Assembly: GCF_009811555.1 (NCBI RefSeq)
Contig: NZ_BLIN01000003.1
Coordinates: forward strand, 372,001 to 436,000
Direction: 5' to 3'
Source of the DNA: Streptomyces caniferus
GTDB lineage: Bacteria > Actinomycetota > Actinomycetes > Streptomycetales > Streptomycetaceae
DNA length: 64,000 nucleotides
Positions 41,789 through 50,613 of this stretch are shown here, one piece after another. A program made the translations under genes and the position numbers. The notes beneath the pieces are model-generated. The model was not told the DNA's origin. It searched no databases and saw only the letters and a list, made by a program, of their open reading frames with translations. The number at the start of each line of letters is the position of its first letter. Positions within the stretch are counted from its first letter, which is position 1.

Positions 41789-43231
41789 ATGAGCTCCCGA
41801 TCCACGGGCTCCCCGTTCCTGCCGCCGTCCCCCTTCCTGCGTCCGTCCGCCCCTTCGCCCGCCGCACCGCGCTCCACGCGCCGCCGGGCGCTCGCCGCGG
41901 CGCTCCCCGCCGCCCTGCTGGCGTCCTCGCTCAGCGGCTGCGGCACCACCGCGGACGCCTCGGACGGCAGGACCGTCACCGTGACCGTCGGCTACCAGTC
42001 CAAGACCATCAACACCGTCACCGCCGGTACCCTGCTGCGCTCGCTGGGCGTCTTCGAACGGGCGCTGCGCGCCCAGGGCAAGCGTGACGGGAAGACGTAC
42101 AAGGTGCGCTGGCAGGACTACGCGACGGGCGCGCCGATCACCGCGCAGATGATCGCCGGGAAGGTCGACATCGGCTCGATGGGCGACTTCCCGCTGCTCA
42201 TCAACGCCGCCCGCGGCAGCCGGCTGCACGCCCCGACCCGGCTGGTCTCGGTCACCGGCTACAACCTGCGCGGGGCGCTCAACACCGTCGTCACCCGGCC
42301 CGGTTCGCGGCTCCGCTCGCTGGCGGACCTGCGCGGCAAGAAGGTCTCCAGCAGCGTCGGCTCGGCCTCCGACGGCACGCTCGTACGGGCCCTGCAGCAG
42401 GCCGGGATCGACCCGGAAGCCGACATCCACAAGCTGAACCAGCAGCCGGCCGTGGGGGCTTCGGCCCTCCAGTCGGGCGGCGCGGACGCCCTCTCCCAGT
42501 TCGTGGCCTGGCCGGGGCTGCTCGCCTTCCAGGGCAAGGCGCAGGCCCTCTACGACGGGGGCGCGCTCGGCCTGCCCACCTTTCACGGTGTAACCGTACG
42601 GGACGCCTTCGCCACGCGGCGCCCCGCCGTGATACGGGCGTTCCTCACCGCACAGCGGGAGGCGACGCGGTATCTGCGGACCCACCCGGTCGAGGCCGCC
42701 CAGCAGGTCGCCGGGGCCACCGGGCTGCCGCCCGAGGTGGTCTACCTCTACAACGGCGCCGGCGGCCTCGCCACCTTCGATCCCACCCTCAAGCCCCGGC
42801 TGATCGCCGCGCTGAAGAAGGACGTGACGGTCCTGCGCGCGGCCAGGCTGACCGGACCGGTCGACGTCGACTCCTTTGTCGATGACCACTACGTGAAGCA
42901 GAGTTACGGCAGCGGGTACGCCAAGGCCCGGCGCGACACCGCGCACCCGTCGCCCGACGAGGTCTGGCTGCACGGCGAGGACCGTACCCACTCCTTCACC
43001 CGCCCCGAGGCCCTGCTGCGGTTCGCCGCCGGCCATCGCGACACGGTGCGGGCCGCCTATGTGGCCGACACGACCACCGGCACCCGCTGGTTCGCGGACA
43101 AGTCGGTCTGGGTCCAGGACGGCGCACGGCTGCTGCCCTTCGCCGCCCGCGCCACCGCAGACGCCTGGCTGCGGCACCACCGTGGTGCGCGCACCCTCGG
43201 CTACCCGGCCGCGCTGGAGCGGGCCCGGTGA
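41789..43231 (+). CDS. SsuA/TauA-like ABC binding lipoprotein with NosL-like C-terminal part
   Basis: A 480-aa lipoprotein precursor (RRRALAAALPAALLASSLSGC lipobox, Cys near 51). Residues about 60-370 follow the sulfonate/nitrate/taurine binding family (VTVGYQSKTINTVTAGTLLRSLG, GKVDIGSMGDFPLLINAA, LRGKKVSSSVGSASDGTLVRAL). The last ~100 residues are not part of that fold: RFAAGHRDTVRAAYVAD, TTTGTRWFADKSVWVQDG and LLPFAARATADAWLRHHRGARTL resemble NosL, a copper-binding lipoprotein, although no Cys or Met cluster is visible. The fusion is unusual. The GTGA overlap couples it to the permease. Confidence 0.8.
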   Translation: MSSRSTGSPFLPPSPFLRPSAPSPAAPRSTRRRALAAALPAALLASSLSGCGTTADASDGRTVTVTVGYQSKTINTVTAGTLLRSLGVFERALRAQGKRDGKTYKVRWQDYATGAPITAQMIAGKVDIGSMGDFPLLINAARGSRLHAPTRLVSVTGYNLRGALNTVVTRPGSRLRSLADLRGKKVSSSVGSASDGTLVRALQQAGIDPEADIHKLNQQPAVGASALQSGGADALSQFVAWPGLLAFQGKAQALYDGGALGLPTFHGVTVRDAFATRRPAVIRAFLTAQREATRYLRTHPVEAAQQVAGATGLPPEVVYLYNGAGGLATFDPTLKPRLIAALKKDVTVLRAARLTGPVDVDSFVDDHYVKQSYGSGYAKARRDTAHPSPDEVWLHGEDRTHSFTRPEALLRFAAGHRDTVRAAYVADTTTGTRWFADKSVWVQDGARLLPFAARATADAWLRHHRGARTLGYPAALERAR

Positions 43232-44121
43232 GCGCGCCCACCCTCACGGCGGCCGGTACCGGGCGGGCCGCCCCGCGCCGCCGGGCCTGGACCCGCCGGG
43301 CCCGGCGCACCGCGGCGGTCCTCGCGGCGCTCGCGGTATGGCAGGTGCTCGCCCAGTTCCGGGTGAACCTGTGGCTGCGGTTCTCCCAGTTCCCGACCGT
43401 CACCGAGACGGCCCAGGAGTTCGCCCGCCGGCTCGGCACGGCCGCCTACTGGCAGGACGTCTCCGACAGCGTGGTCCGGATCGTCGGCGGCTTCGCCCTC
43501 GCGGCCGTCCTCGGCGTCGCCGTCGGCACCGCCCTCGCCCGCTCCCCGCTCGCCGCCGATCTCCTCGGTCCGCTGCTCGAAGTGCTGCGCCCGGTACCGG
43601 CGATCGCGCTGGTGCCCGTGGCGATCCTGCTGTTCCCCAGCAACGAACAGGGCATCGTCTTCATCACGTGCACCGCGGCGTTCTTCCCGGTCACGGTCTC
43701 CACCCGGCACGCGGTACGGGCCCTGACGCCCGTCTGGGAGGAGGCGGTGCGCACCATGGGCGGGGGCCGGTGGCGGGTGCTGCGGTCGGTGGTGCTGCCG
43801 GGGGCACTGCCGGGCATCCTGGGCGGGCTCTCGGTGGGCATCGGTGTCTCGTGGATCTGTGTGATCTCCGCCGAGATGATCTCCGGCGAGTACGGCGTGG
43901 GCTACCGGACCTGGCAGGACTACACCGTCGTCGACTATCCAGGGGTGTTCGTCGGCATGGCCACCATCGGCCTGCTCGGCCGGCTCACCTCCACGGCGGT
44001 GGAACTGCTGGGGCGGCGGTTGACCCGCTGGCTGCCGCGGACCGCGCAGGACGCACCCGCGTCCCCGGCCGGCCGCGGCCGGTGGCGGACGGGCCGGACG
44101 GCGATCGGGGAGTCCTCATGA
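43228..44121 (+). CDS. SsuC/TauC-type ABC permease
   Basis: A 297-aa permease starting with GTG 43228 inside the previous stop (GTGA). It has an Arg-rich cytosolic N-terminus, about six helices and the EAA loop EEAVRTMGGGRWRVLRSVVLPGALPG. VVDYPGVFVGMATIGLLG near the end is typical of the nitrate/sulfonate/taurine subfamily. It forms the homodimeric channel for the binding protein and ATPase of this operon. Confidence 0.92.
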   Translation: MSAPTLTAAGTGRAAPRRRAWTRRARRTAAVLAALAVWQVLAQFRVNLWLRFSQFPTVTETAQEFARRLGTAAYWQDVSDSVVRIVGGFALAAVLGVAVGTALARSPLAADLLGPLLEVLRPVPAIALVPVAILLFPSNEQGIVFITCTAAFFPVTVSTRHAVRALTPVWEEAVRTMGGGRWRVLRSVVLPGALPGILGGLSVGIGVSWICVISAEMISGEYGVGYRTWQDYTVVDYPGVFVGMATIGLLGRLTSTAVELLGRRLTRWLPRTAQDAPASPAGRGRWRTGRTAIGESS

Positions 44122-44900
44122 CCGGTACCGGGATCACGGCGGCGGCCCCGGCGCGGGAACCCGCCCCGGGCCTGCGGCTGACGCTCGGCGGGGCCGTGCT
44201 GGGCCGGCCCGGCGCCCCCGTTCTGGAGGGCCTGGACCTCGATGTCGCGCCGGGTGAGATCCTCACCGTCGTCGGACCGTCCGGCTGCGGCAAGTCCACC
44301 CTGCTGCGCACCCTGGCGGGCCTGCTGCCGCTGCTCGACGGCCGGCTGACCCAGGACGGCGAGCCGGCCGAGGGACCCGCCGCCGACCGTGCGCTGGTCT
44401 TCCAGGAGGATGCGCTGCTGCCCTGGCGCACCCTGCGGGCCAATGTGGAACTCCCGCTGGCCATCCGGGGCGTGGGCCGCGCGGAGCGCCGGGGGCGGGC
44501 GGACGAGTGGCTGGCCCGGGTCGGACTGGCCGGGCACGCCGCACGCCTGCCGCACCAGGTCTCCGGCGGCCAGCGGCAGCGCGCCCAGCTGGCCCGCGCA
44601 CTGGCCGGGCGGCCGCGGGCGGTCCTGATGGACGAACCGTTCGGGGCGCTGGACGCACAGACCCGGGCCGGCATGCAGCAGTTGCTGGTGGACGTGCTGC
44701 GCGGCACCGGCGCCACCGTCGTCTTCGTCACCCATGACGTGGACGAGGCGCTGTTCCTGGGCGACCGGGTCGCGTTGCCGGGCACCGGCCGGTTGCTGGA
44801 CGTCCCGCGGCCGCGCGCCCGTGCGGCGCACGCCGAACCGGCGACGGTCGCGCTGCGCCGCGAGGTCCTCGCCTCCCTGGGCGACCGGCCCGGCCCCTGA
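44118..44900 (+). CDS. SsuB/TauB-type ABC ATPase
   Basis: A 260-aa ATPase with Walker A (GPSGCGKST), VFQEDALLPWRT (typical Q-loop of the nitrate/sulfonate group), signature VSGGQRQRAQLARAL, Walker B (VLMDEPFGALD) and THDVDEALFL. The start overlaps the permease stop by ATGA. A 103-bp gap to the flavoprotein gene contains no terminator that I can see. Confidence 0.92.
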   Translation: MTGTGITAAAPAREPAPGLRLTLGGAVLGRPGAPVLEGLDLDVAPGEILTVVGPSGCGKSTLLRTLAGLLPLLDGRLTQDGEPAEGPAADRALVFQEDALLPWRTLRANVELPLAIRGVGRAERRGRADEWLARVGLAGHAARLPHQVSGGQRQRAQLARALAGRPRAVLMDEPFGALDAQTRAGMQQLLVDVLRGTGATVVFVTHDVDEALFLGDRVALPGTGRLLDVPRPRARAAHAEPATVALRREVLASLGDRPGP

Positions 44901-45003
44901 CCGGGCCGGTCGCCCGCGCCCCGGCGCCCCGACCACCACGACCGAAGTGACCGATGTGACCGGCGCGTCGTACGACGTGACCCGGCGACCGAAAGGCACC
45001 GCC

Positions 45004-47784
45004 ATGCCGCAAGGCACCGCCCTGGGAACCCCGGAAGCCATGGAGATCCCCTCCCTCGACGCCGCCGAGGAGCTGTCCTGCGACGTCCTCGTGATCGGCG
45101 GCGGCACCGCCGGGACCATGGCGGCACTCACCGCCGCCGAACACGGCGCCTCCGTCCTGCTGTTGGAGAAGGCGCATGTCCGCCACTCCGGCGCGCTCGC
45201 CATGGGCATGGACGGGGTCAACAACGCCGTCGTCCCGGGCCGCGCGGAACCCGACGACTACGTCGCCGAGATCACCCGCGCCAATGACGGCATCGTCGAC
45301 CAGTCCACCGTCCGCCAGACCGCGACCCGCGGTTTCGCGATGGTGCAGCGGCTGGAGTCCTACGGCGTGAAGTTCGAGAAGGACGAGCACGGCGAGTACG
45401 CGGTCCGCCAGGTGCACCGCTCCGGCTCGTACGTGCTGCCGATGCCGGAGGGCAAGGACGTCAAGAAGGTCCTCTACCGGCAGTTGCGCCGCCGGGAGAT
45501 GCGCGAGCGGATCCGCATCGAGAACCGTGTGATGCCGGTGCGGGTGCTGACCTCCGGCGGCCGGGCGGTCGGCGCGGCGGGCTTCCACACCCGTACCGGG
45601 CGGTTCGTCACGGTCCGGGCCGGGGCGGTGATCCTCGCCACCGGCGCCTGCGGCCGCCTCGGTCTGCCGGCCTCCGGCTATCTCTACGGCACCTACGAGA
45701 ACCCCACCAACGCGGGCGACGGCTACGCCATGGCCTACCACGCGGGCGCCGAACTGACCGGCATCGAGTGCTTCCAGATCAATCCGCTGATCAAGGACTA
45801 CAACGGCCCGGCCTGCGCCTATGTCGCCAACCCCTTCGGCGGCTACCAGGTCAACCGGCACGGCGAGCGGTTCGTGGAGTCCGACTACTGGTCGGGGCAG
45901 ATGATGGCGGAGTTCGCGTCCGAGGTCGCCTCCCCGCGCGGTCCGGTCTACCTGAAGCTGAGTCACCTCCCGGAGGAGTCCGTCTCCGCGCTGGAGACCA
46001 TCCTGCACACCACCGAGCGTCCCACCCGCGGCACCTTCCACGCCGGGCGCGGCCACGACTACCGCACCCACGACATCGAGATGCACATCTCCGAGATCGG
46101 CCTGTGCGGCGGGCACTCGGCGTCCGGCGTACGCGTCGACGACCACGCCCGCACCACCGTGCCGGGTCTGTACGCGGCAGGCGACCTGGCCTGCGTCCCG
46201 CACAACTACATGATCGGCGCGTTCGTCTTCGGCGATCTGGCGGGCGCGGACGCGGCGCGGTACCGGGCGTACGAGGGCGAGTTGCCCGCCGACCAGCTGC
46301 GGGCCGCCCACGAGCTGGTCTACCGGCCGCTCGGCCATCCCGACGGCCCGCCGCAGCCCCAGGTCGAGTACAAGCTCCGCCGCTTCGTCAACGACTACGT
46401 CGCCCCGCCCAAGAGCGGCGCCCGCCTGTCGCTGGCCGTCGAGCACTTCGAGCGGATGCACGCCGATATCGCCGGCATGGGCGCCCGTACCCCGCACGAG
46501 CTGATGCGCTGCGCCGAGGTCGGTTTCATCCGCGACTGCGCCGAGATGGCCGCCCGGTCGTCGCTGGCCCGCACCGAGTCCCGCTGGGGTCTCTACCACG
46601 AGCGCACGGACCACCCGCAGAGCAACGACGAGGACTGGCTGCACCACCTCGATCTGCGCAAATCGGCCACCGGAGCGATGGAGTTCACGGCCCGCCCGGT
46701 GGCGCCGTACCTCGTCCCGGTCGACGCGTACACCCCCGTGGGCGGCGCCCCCCGGTTCCTCGGCGAGGTCCACCCGGAGCAGGTCGCCACGGCGGGGCGG
46801 AGCGACACGCCGCCGGTGGGGTCCACGGGCGGCGGCGCGGAGGGGGCAGGAGCCGAGGCGGCGGGCGAGGCGGTGCCGGGCGCCGGCACCGCGGCCGGCA
46901 ACGGCCCCGGCGCCTCCCCCCGCATCCTCGAACTCCTCGCCCTCGCCGAGGACCAGCCGGACCTCGGCACGCTGCGCCCCTACCTCACCGACCCCGACCC
47001 GGCCGTCCGCCGTGCCGCCGTCGACGCGCTCACCGAGAGCGTCCCGTCCGGCACGGGCGGGGCCCTGGCCACCGCCCTCGCCGATCCCGACCCGGCCGTA
47101 CGCGCCGCCGCCGGTGCCTCGCTACGGGAACTGGTCGAGGTCCTGACGCCGGAACCCGGCCTGCGCCCGCCGCTGGTCACCGCCCTGCACGGCCCCGACG
47201 CCGTGGTCCGCTCGGCGGCCGTGGAGGTGCTGCGCGCGCTCCGCCTCGGCGACCGCGCCCTCTTCGCCGCCGCACTCGGCGACCCGGCCGTGGAGGTGCG
47301 GCTCCAGGCCGTCCGCGCTCTGGTCTCCGTCGATGCTCCCGACGCTCTGCGCGGTGCCGCCACCGACCCCTCCCGCGAGGTCCGGGTGGCCGCCGCGCAC
47401 GGCCTCGGCACGGTCGGCGGCCCCGGCGACCTGGCGCTGCTGCTGCGCGACGAGGACCTCCTCGTACGGGCCGCGGCGCTCGCGGCGCTGGCCACCACCG
47501 GCTGCCCGCCGCCGTACGACGCGGCGGCCGTCGCGGCGCTCGGCGACCCGGCCTGGCAGGTCCGGGCCGGTGCCGCCACGGCCCTGGCGGCCGCCGAGCC
47601 CGAGCTCGCCGTGTCCGCGCTGCGCTCCGCGCTCCGCGACGGGCACGCGGACGTCCGCAAGGCCGGGGTTCTCGCGCTGCGTGCGTACTCCGGCCGCGAG
47701 GACGCCCGCCGGGCCCGGGCCACGGTCGCGGACGATCCGGACGCCGATGTCCGCGCCTACGCCCGGCTCGCGTCGAAGGAGTGA
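45004..47784 (+). CDS. AprA-like FAD oxidoreductase fused to HEAT repeats
   Basis: A 926-aa fusion. Residues about 20-600 form a fumarate reductase/adenylylsulfate reductase-type flavoprotein: FAD motif CDVLVIGGGTAGTMAALTAAEHGASVLLLEK, ATGACGR, ERFVESDYWSGQM, and GLYAAGDLACVPHNYMIGAFVFGDLAG near 380-410. A Gly/Ala-rich linker (about 600-640) leads to about nine PBS-lyase-like HEAT repeats (DPDPAVRRAAVDAL, DPAVEVRLQAVRAL, DPSREVRVAAAHGL, DPDADVRAYARLAS) up to the end. With the AprB-like ferredoxin it should carry out a two-electron reduction or oxidation; the HEAT part may dock partners. GAAAGG precedes ATG 45004. Confidence 0.88.
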   Translation: MPQGTALGTPEAMEIPSLDAAEELSCDVLVIGGGTAGTMAALTAAEHGASVLLLEKAHVRHSGALAMGMDGVNNAVVPGRAEPDDYVAEITRANDGIVDQSTVRQTATRGFAMVQRLESYGVKFEKDEHGEYAVRQVHRSGSYVLPMPEGKDVKKVLYRQLRRREMRERIRIENRVMPVRVLTSGGRAVGAAGFHTRTGRFVTVRAGAVILATGACGRLGLPASGYLYGTYENPTNAGDGYAMAYHAGAELTGIECFQINPLIKDYNGPACAYVANPFGGYQVNRHGERFVESDYWSGQMMAEFASEVASPRGPVYLKLSHLPEESVSALETILHTTERPTRGTFHAGRGHDYRTHDIEMHISEIGLCGGHSASGVRVDDHARTTVPGLYAAGDLACVPHNYMIGAFVFGDLAGADAARYRAYEGELPADQLRAAHELVYRPLGHPDGPPQPQVEYKLRRFVNDYVAPPKSGARLSLAVEHFERMHADIAGMGARTPHELMRCAEVGFIRDCAEMAARSSLARTESRWGLYHERTDHPQSNDEDWLHHLDLRKSATGAMEFTARPVAPYLVPVDAYTPVGGAPRFLGEVHPEQVATAGRSDTPPVGSTGGGAEGAGAEAAGEAVPGAGTAAGNGPGASPRILELLALAEDQPDLGTLRPYLTDPDPAVRRAAVDALTESVPSGTGGALATALADPDPAVRAAAGASLRELVEVLTPEPGLRPPLVTALHGPDAVVRSAAVEVLRALRLGDRALFAAALGDPAVEVRLQAVRALVSVDAPDALRGAATDPSREVRVAAAHGLGTVGGPGDLALLLRDEDLLVRAAALAALATTGCPPPYDAAAVAALGDPAWQVRAGAATALAAAEPELAVSALRSALRDGHADVRKAGVLALRAYSGREDARRARATVADDPDADVRAYARLASKE

Positions 47785-47949
47785 CCCCCGTCCGGGCCGC
47801 CCGGGGCCGCCGCTGACCGAAGGCTGCGGGCGGAGGGGACCGGTCGGGCGGGCCGCCGGCATCGCCCGACCACCGAAGCACGCTGTATAAATCTCTGCAA
47901 AACAGGCATATTCCTGCTACCCGACATGGATGGCTGGTCAGGAATCCCT

Positions 47950-49074
47950 ATGCCCTCTTTCTCCCCGCGTTGGCCCCGATACGTTGAGTTCGCCCCGAGC
48001 GTCCTGGTTGCCGGAGGGCTCGTCTGGGACGCGTTCTCGCCGGCGGACTACTGGGGCGACCCGATGCTGACGGCGGCCAGCGTGACGGCCGGCGCCCTGC
48101 TCTCCCTGCGGCACACCCTGGCGATCGGCGCCGCCATCGTCGTGGGCGTCTTCGCGCTGACGGTGAAGGACGGCACCGCCGACAGCCTCGAAGGCCATCT
48201 GGAGCTCATCAACACCCTCTTCGCCGCACTGATGGGCATCGGGGTCAATCGGGTGATCGCCCGCCACGGACGCCATCTGGACGTCGTCCGTTCGGTGGCG
48301 GAGGCCGCCCAGCGCGCCGTGCTGCCGGCCCCGCCGGAACGTATCGGCCGGCTGGCCATCGCCGCCCGCTACCAGGCCGCGCAGAGCGAGGCCCGGATCG
48401 GCGGTGACGCCTACGCCGTGCAGCGGACCCCGTTCGGCGTGCGGCTGATGATCGCCGATGTGCGGGGCAAGGGCCTCGGGGCGGTGAGCGCGGTCTCGGT
48501 GCTGCTGGGTGCGTTCCGCGAGGCCGCCGAGCAGGAGCCCGACCTGAGGGCGCTGGCCGACCGGATGGAGCACGCGCTGCTGCGGGAGAGCGAGCACACC
48601 TCGGAGGAGAACCGCCTCGAAGGCTTCATCACGGCCCTGATCTGCGAAGTCCTTCCCGGGGCCACGGGCCTGCGGTTGCTGAACTGCGGCCACCCCGCGC
48701 CCTACCTCTGCCATGACGACGAGGTGCGCGCCCTGGAGGTCCGCGATCCGGGCCTCCCGCTGGGGATGGGCGCCCTGGGCGCGGCACGGACCGGGCCCAC
48801 CGACTGGCCGTTCCCGGCGGGCAGCACCCTGTTGCTGGTGACCGACGGGGTGACGGAGGCCAGGGACCACGCCGGAACGTTCTACGACCCCGCGACGCAA
48901 CTGGCGGAGCACGGCCCGTTCCGGGAGCCCCGGGAGCTGATCGACCGCTTGGCCGCGGACGTCGAGGACTGGACCGGCGGGCCGCGCGACGACGATATGG
49001 CCGTCCTCGCGATCACCCGGCAGGTGCCGGGCCGCGGGAGGCTCATCCCAGGAGGGAGCAGCGCCGAACGCTGA
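47950..49074 (+). CDS. Membrane-anchored SpoIIE/PP2C-type serine phosphatase
   Basis: About 374 residues. The N-terminal 105 residues have two or three hydrophobic segments (VLVAGGLVWDAF, AASVTAGALLSL, LAIGAAIVVGVFALTV). The PP2C_SIG domain runs from about 125 to 360: RIGGDAY, IADVRGKGLGA, LLNCGHPAPYL, LLVTDGVTEARD and RDDDMAVLAI hold the metal-binding Asp residues. Such proteins usually dephosphorylate anti-anti-sigma factors. No sensor domain or anti-sigma gene is adjacent. ATG 47950 follows CAGGAAT; an ATG at 47926 is possible. A TATAAAT box sits at about 47885. Confidence 0.88.
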   Translation: MPSFSPRWPRYVEFAPSVLVAGGLVWDAFSPADYWGDPMLTAASVTAGALLSLRHTLAIGAAIVVGVFALTVKDGTADSLEGHLELINTLFAALMGIGVNRVIARHGRHLDVVRSVAEAAQRAVLPAPPERIGRLAIAARYQAAQSEARIGGDAYAVQRTPFGVRLMIADVRGKGLGAVSAVSVLLGAFREAAEQEPDLRALADRMEHALLRESEHTSEENRLEGFITALICEVLPGATGLRLLNCGHPAPYLCHDDEVRALEVRDPGLPLGMGALGAARTGPTDWPFPAGSTLLLVTDGVTEARDHAGTFYDPATQLAEHGPFREPRELIDRLAADVEDWTGGPRDDDMAVLAITRQVPGRGRLIPGGSSAER

Positions 49075-49266
49075 GCCGAGGCCGCCCGTACGGCCGGCGA
49101 ACCCCTGCGGCGGCGGCGCGCCGGTACTGCCAGGTTGACCCTTTCGTGGCGCTTTCGGATTTTCCTCGTGTGCTGCCGAAGATCCGGAAGGTGAGATGAG
49201 AAGATCAGTCAGAGCATCAGCATCCGCACCGAGCGATTCGTCGCTCCCGCGCAGATCGGAGTTGAT

Positions 49267-49452
49267 GTGTCCGACAACAGATCAACCCTGCTGAGTCAGC
49301 GCGCCGCCGTCATCTTCCTGCTCGGCGCCCTCACCGCTATCGGCGCCGGTGTCCTCACGTTCATCAACGGCGGCACTCCGGCTTCCGCAACCCTCGTCGG
49401 CGGCGCCGCCTTCGGTGCCGCCGTCACCTTCTTCCATACGGTCATCGACTGA
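49267..49452 (+). CDS. Small two-helix membrane protein
   Basis: A 61-aa protein with two hydrophobic segments (RAAVIFLLGALTAIGAGVLTFI and ATLVGGAAFGAAVTFFHTVI) split by a Gly/Pro turn, so it is a predicted helical hairpin in the membrane. Start GTG 49267 has GGAG seven bases ahead. A competing short frame (ATG near 49197, GGAAGGTGAG ahead of it) overlaps its start and could be a leader peptide. I recognise no family. The 300 bp after it hold no gene I can support. Confidence 0.6.
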   Translation: MSDNRSTLLSQRAAVIFLLGALTAIGAGVLTFINGGTPASATLVGGAAFGAAVTFFHTVID

Positions 49453-49752
49453 GACCCCACCGCGGCACTCCCGCTCCCGGCCCCTCGGCCCATCGGCCCC
49501 CCGGGACAGGACGGCTGGTACGGTCCCGATCCGCTCCCACCCCCGAACGGACCGGCACCACACTTCCACGACGGACGCAATCCGCACAGACCGCCATGGT
49601 CACCGTGAGCACACCGGCGCCCTCGCAGCGCTCACGGCGGCCAAAACCGGAATTCGCGCCCCCGCATGCGGTGCGCTCCCGCACCTCAGGTGCCAAACTT
49701 GAGTCACCGCGCCCGGCCGCCGGCCGGGGCCCTTGTCGCCGAGGGGAACAAC

Positions 49753-50043
49753 ATGACCTGGGCATCTTGGACCACAGTCGGGATCCACGCCCTCCCCGGC
49801 GCGGTTCGCACCGCGGAGATCGGCGTGATCAACGGTGACCTGACCATCCATACGACCTGGTCGGACGACCTGGCGCATGTAGCTGTGCAGTACACCGGAG
49901 CCACGGACTGGTACACCATGGCGGGCAGCCCCGTCCCGTGCCATTCCGAAGAAGCCAGCCGCTCCTTCCACCAGGCCGTCGTCGAAGCCGCACGCGGCGG
50001 CGAACGGGCCGAGGCCTCCCTCGAGGAGCTCTTTCACACGTAG
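49753..50043 (+). CDS. Small protein of unknown function
   Basis: A 96-aa protein with no signal peptide, predicted mixed beta strands then a C-terminal helix (EASRSFHQAVVEAARGGERAEASLEELF). Trp and Thr are frequent in the first half (WASWTTVGIHAL, IHTTWSDDLAHVAVQYTGATDWYTM). It could be a small beta-barrel cytosolic protein, but I recognise no family. AGGGGAACAAC is a good ribosome site for ATG 49753. Confidence 0.65.
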   Translation: MTWASWTTVGIHALPGAVRTAEIGVINGDLTIHTTWSDDLAHVAVQYTGATDWYTMAGSPVPCHSEEASRSFHQAVVEAARGGERAEASLEELFHT

Positions 50044-50613
50044 CCCGGCGGCCCGGTTCGTCCGTCGGGCCGACGGCCCGGCCGGTCGGCGCGCCGGCGC
50101 CATGATCCCCTGCCTCCGCGCGCCCCTCTCCGTACGCGGCCGGTGACGGCAGGCAGTCGGGCGCGCGCACCCCGGCGCCATGCAGCCAGGCGCATACCCC
50201 CGCCTCCATGGCGCCCCCCGGCCTCCCGGCTCACCACGACTTCCGGAGCCGCTCCACCCCCGGGCCGCCGCCCGCCACCGTCGGATTTCCGACGCCCCGG
50301 CTTTCCGTCGCCGCGGGGGCGGACGACGCCGCCCCGATAACGGTTCACGATTCCGCTCGACTCCGAGCAACCAATTCACGCCACTCCATGTCTCTTCCCA
50401 TGGAGCACTGTTGGTCACCTTGCGGCTACCTAAAGCTGACCAATTGTTAAATTTCGACCAGGAATCTCGAATCCTGATCATTCCTCTTTACATGCCCATG
50501 CCAGACATACCAGGGTTTGCGCGGGGCCCCACGGCCCCCGTGGTGCACAACAGCACCGCGCGTACGGGCGGTTGGCGTGCCGACCGCCCCCGCAGCGCTA
50601 AGGACCCACCGCA
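50044..50613. promoter_or_regulatory. 570-bp non-coding region upstream of the M4 protease
   Basis: I find no credible gene. The right part (about 50385-50520) is AT-rich for this genome and includes a small dyad CAGGA-N9-TCCTG near 50459, probably part of the protease promoter. The left part is GC-rich without clear structure. Confidence 0.4.

Noticed and set aside
40375..41979. Long minus-strand frame covering the GntR and ferredoxin genes
   Set aside because: Its product is repetitive and matches no family, while the plus-strand genes have clear domains.
41548..47784. Dissimilatory sulfate reduction
   Set aside because: No sulfate adenylyltransferase or dissimilatory sulfite reductase is present and the ferredoxin lacks the AprB C-terminal extension; only the redox pair resembles AprBA.
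49453..49608. In-frame 51-codon extension after the TGA of the 61-aa membrane protein (Pro/Trp-rich), as if read-through or selenocysteine
   Set aside because: Codon use is not convincingly coding, there is no SECIS-like hairpin I can see, and stop-free stretches are common at this GC content.
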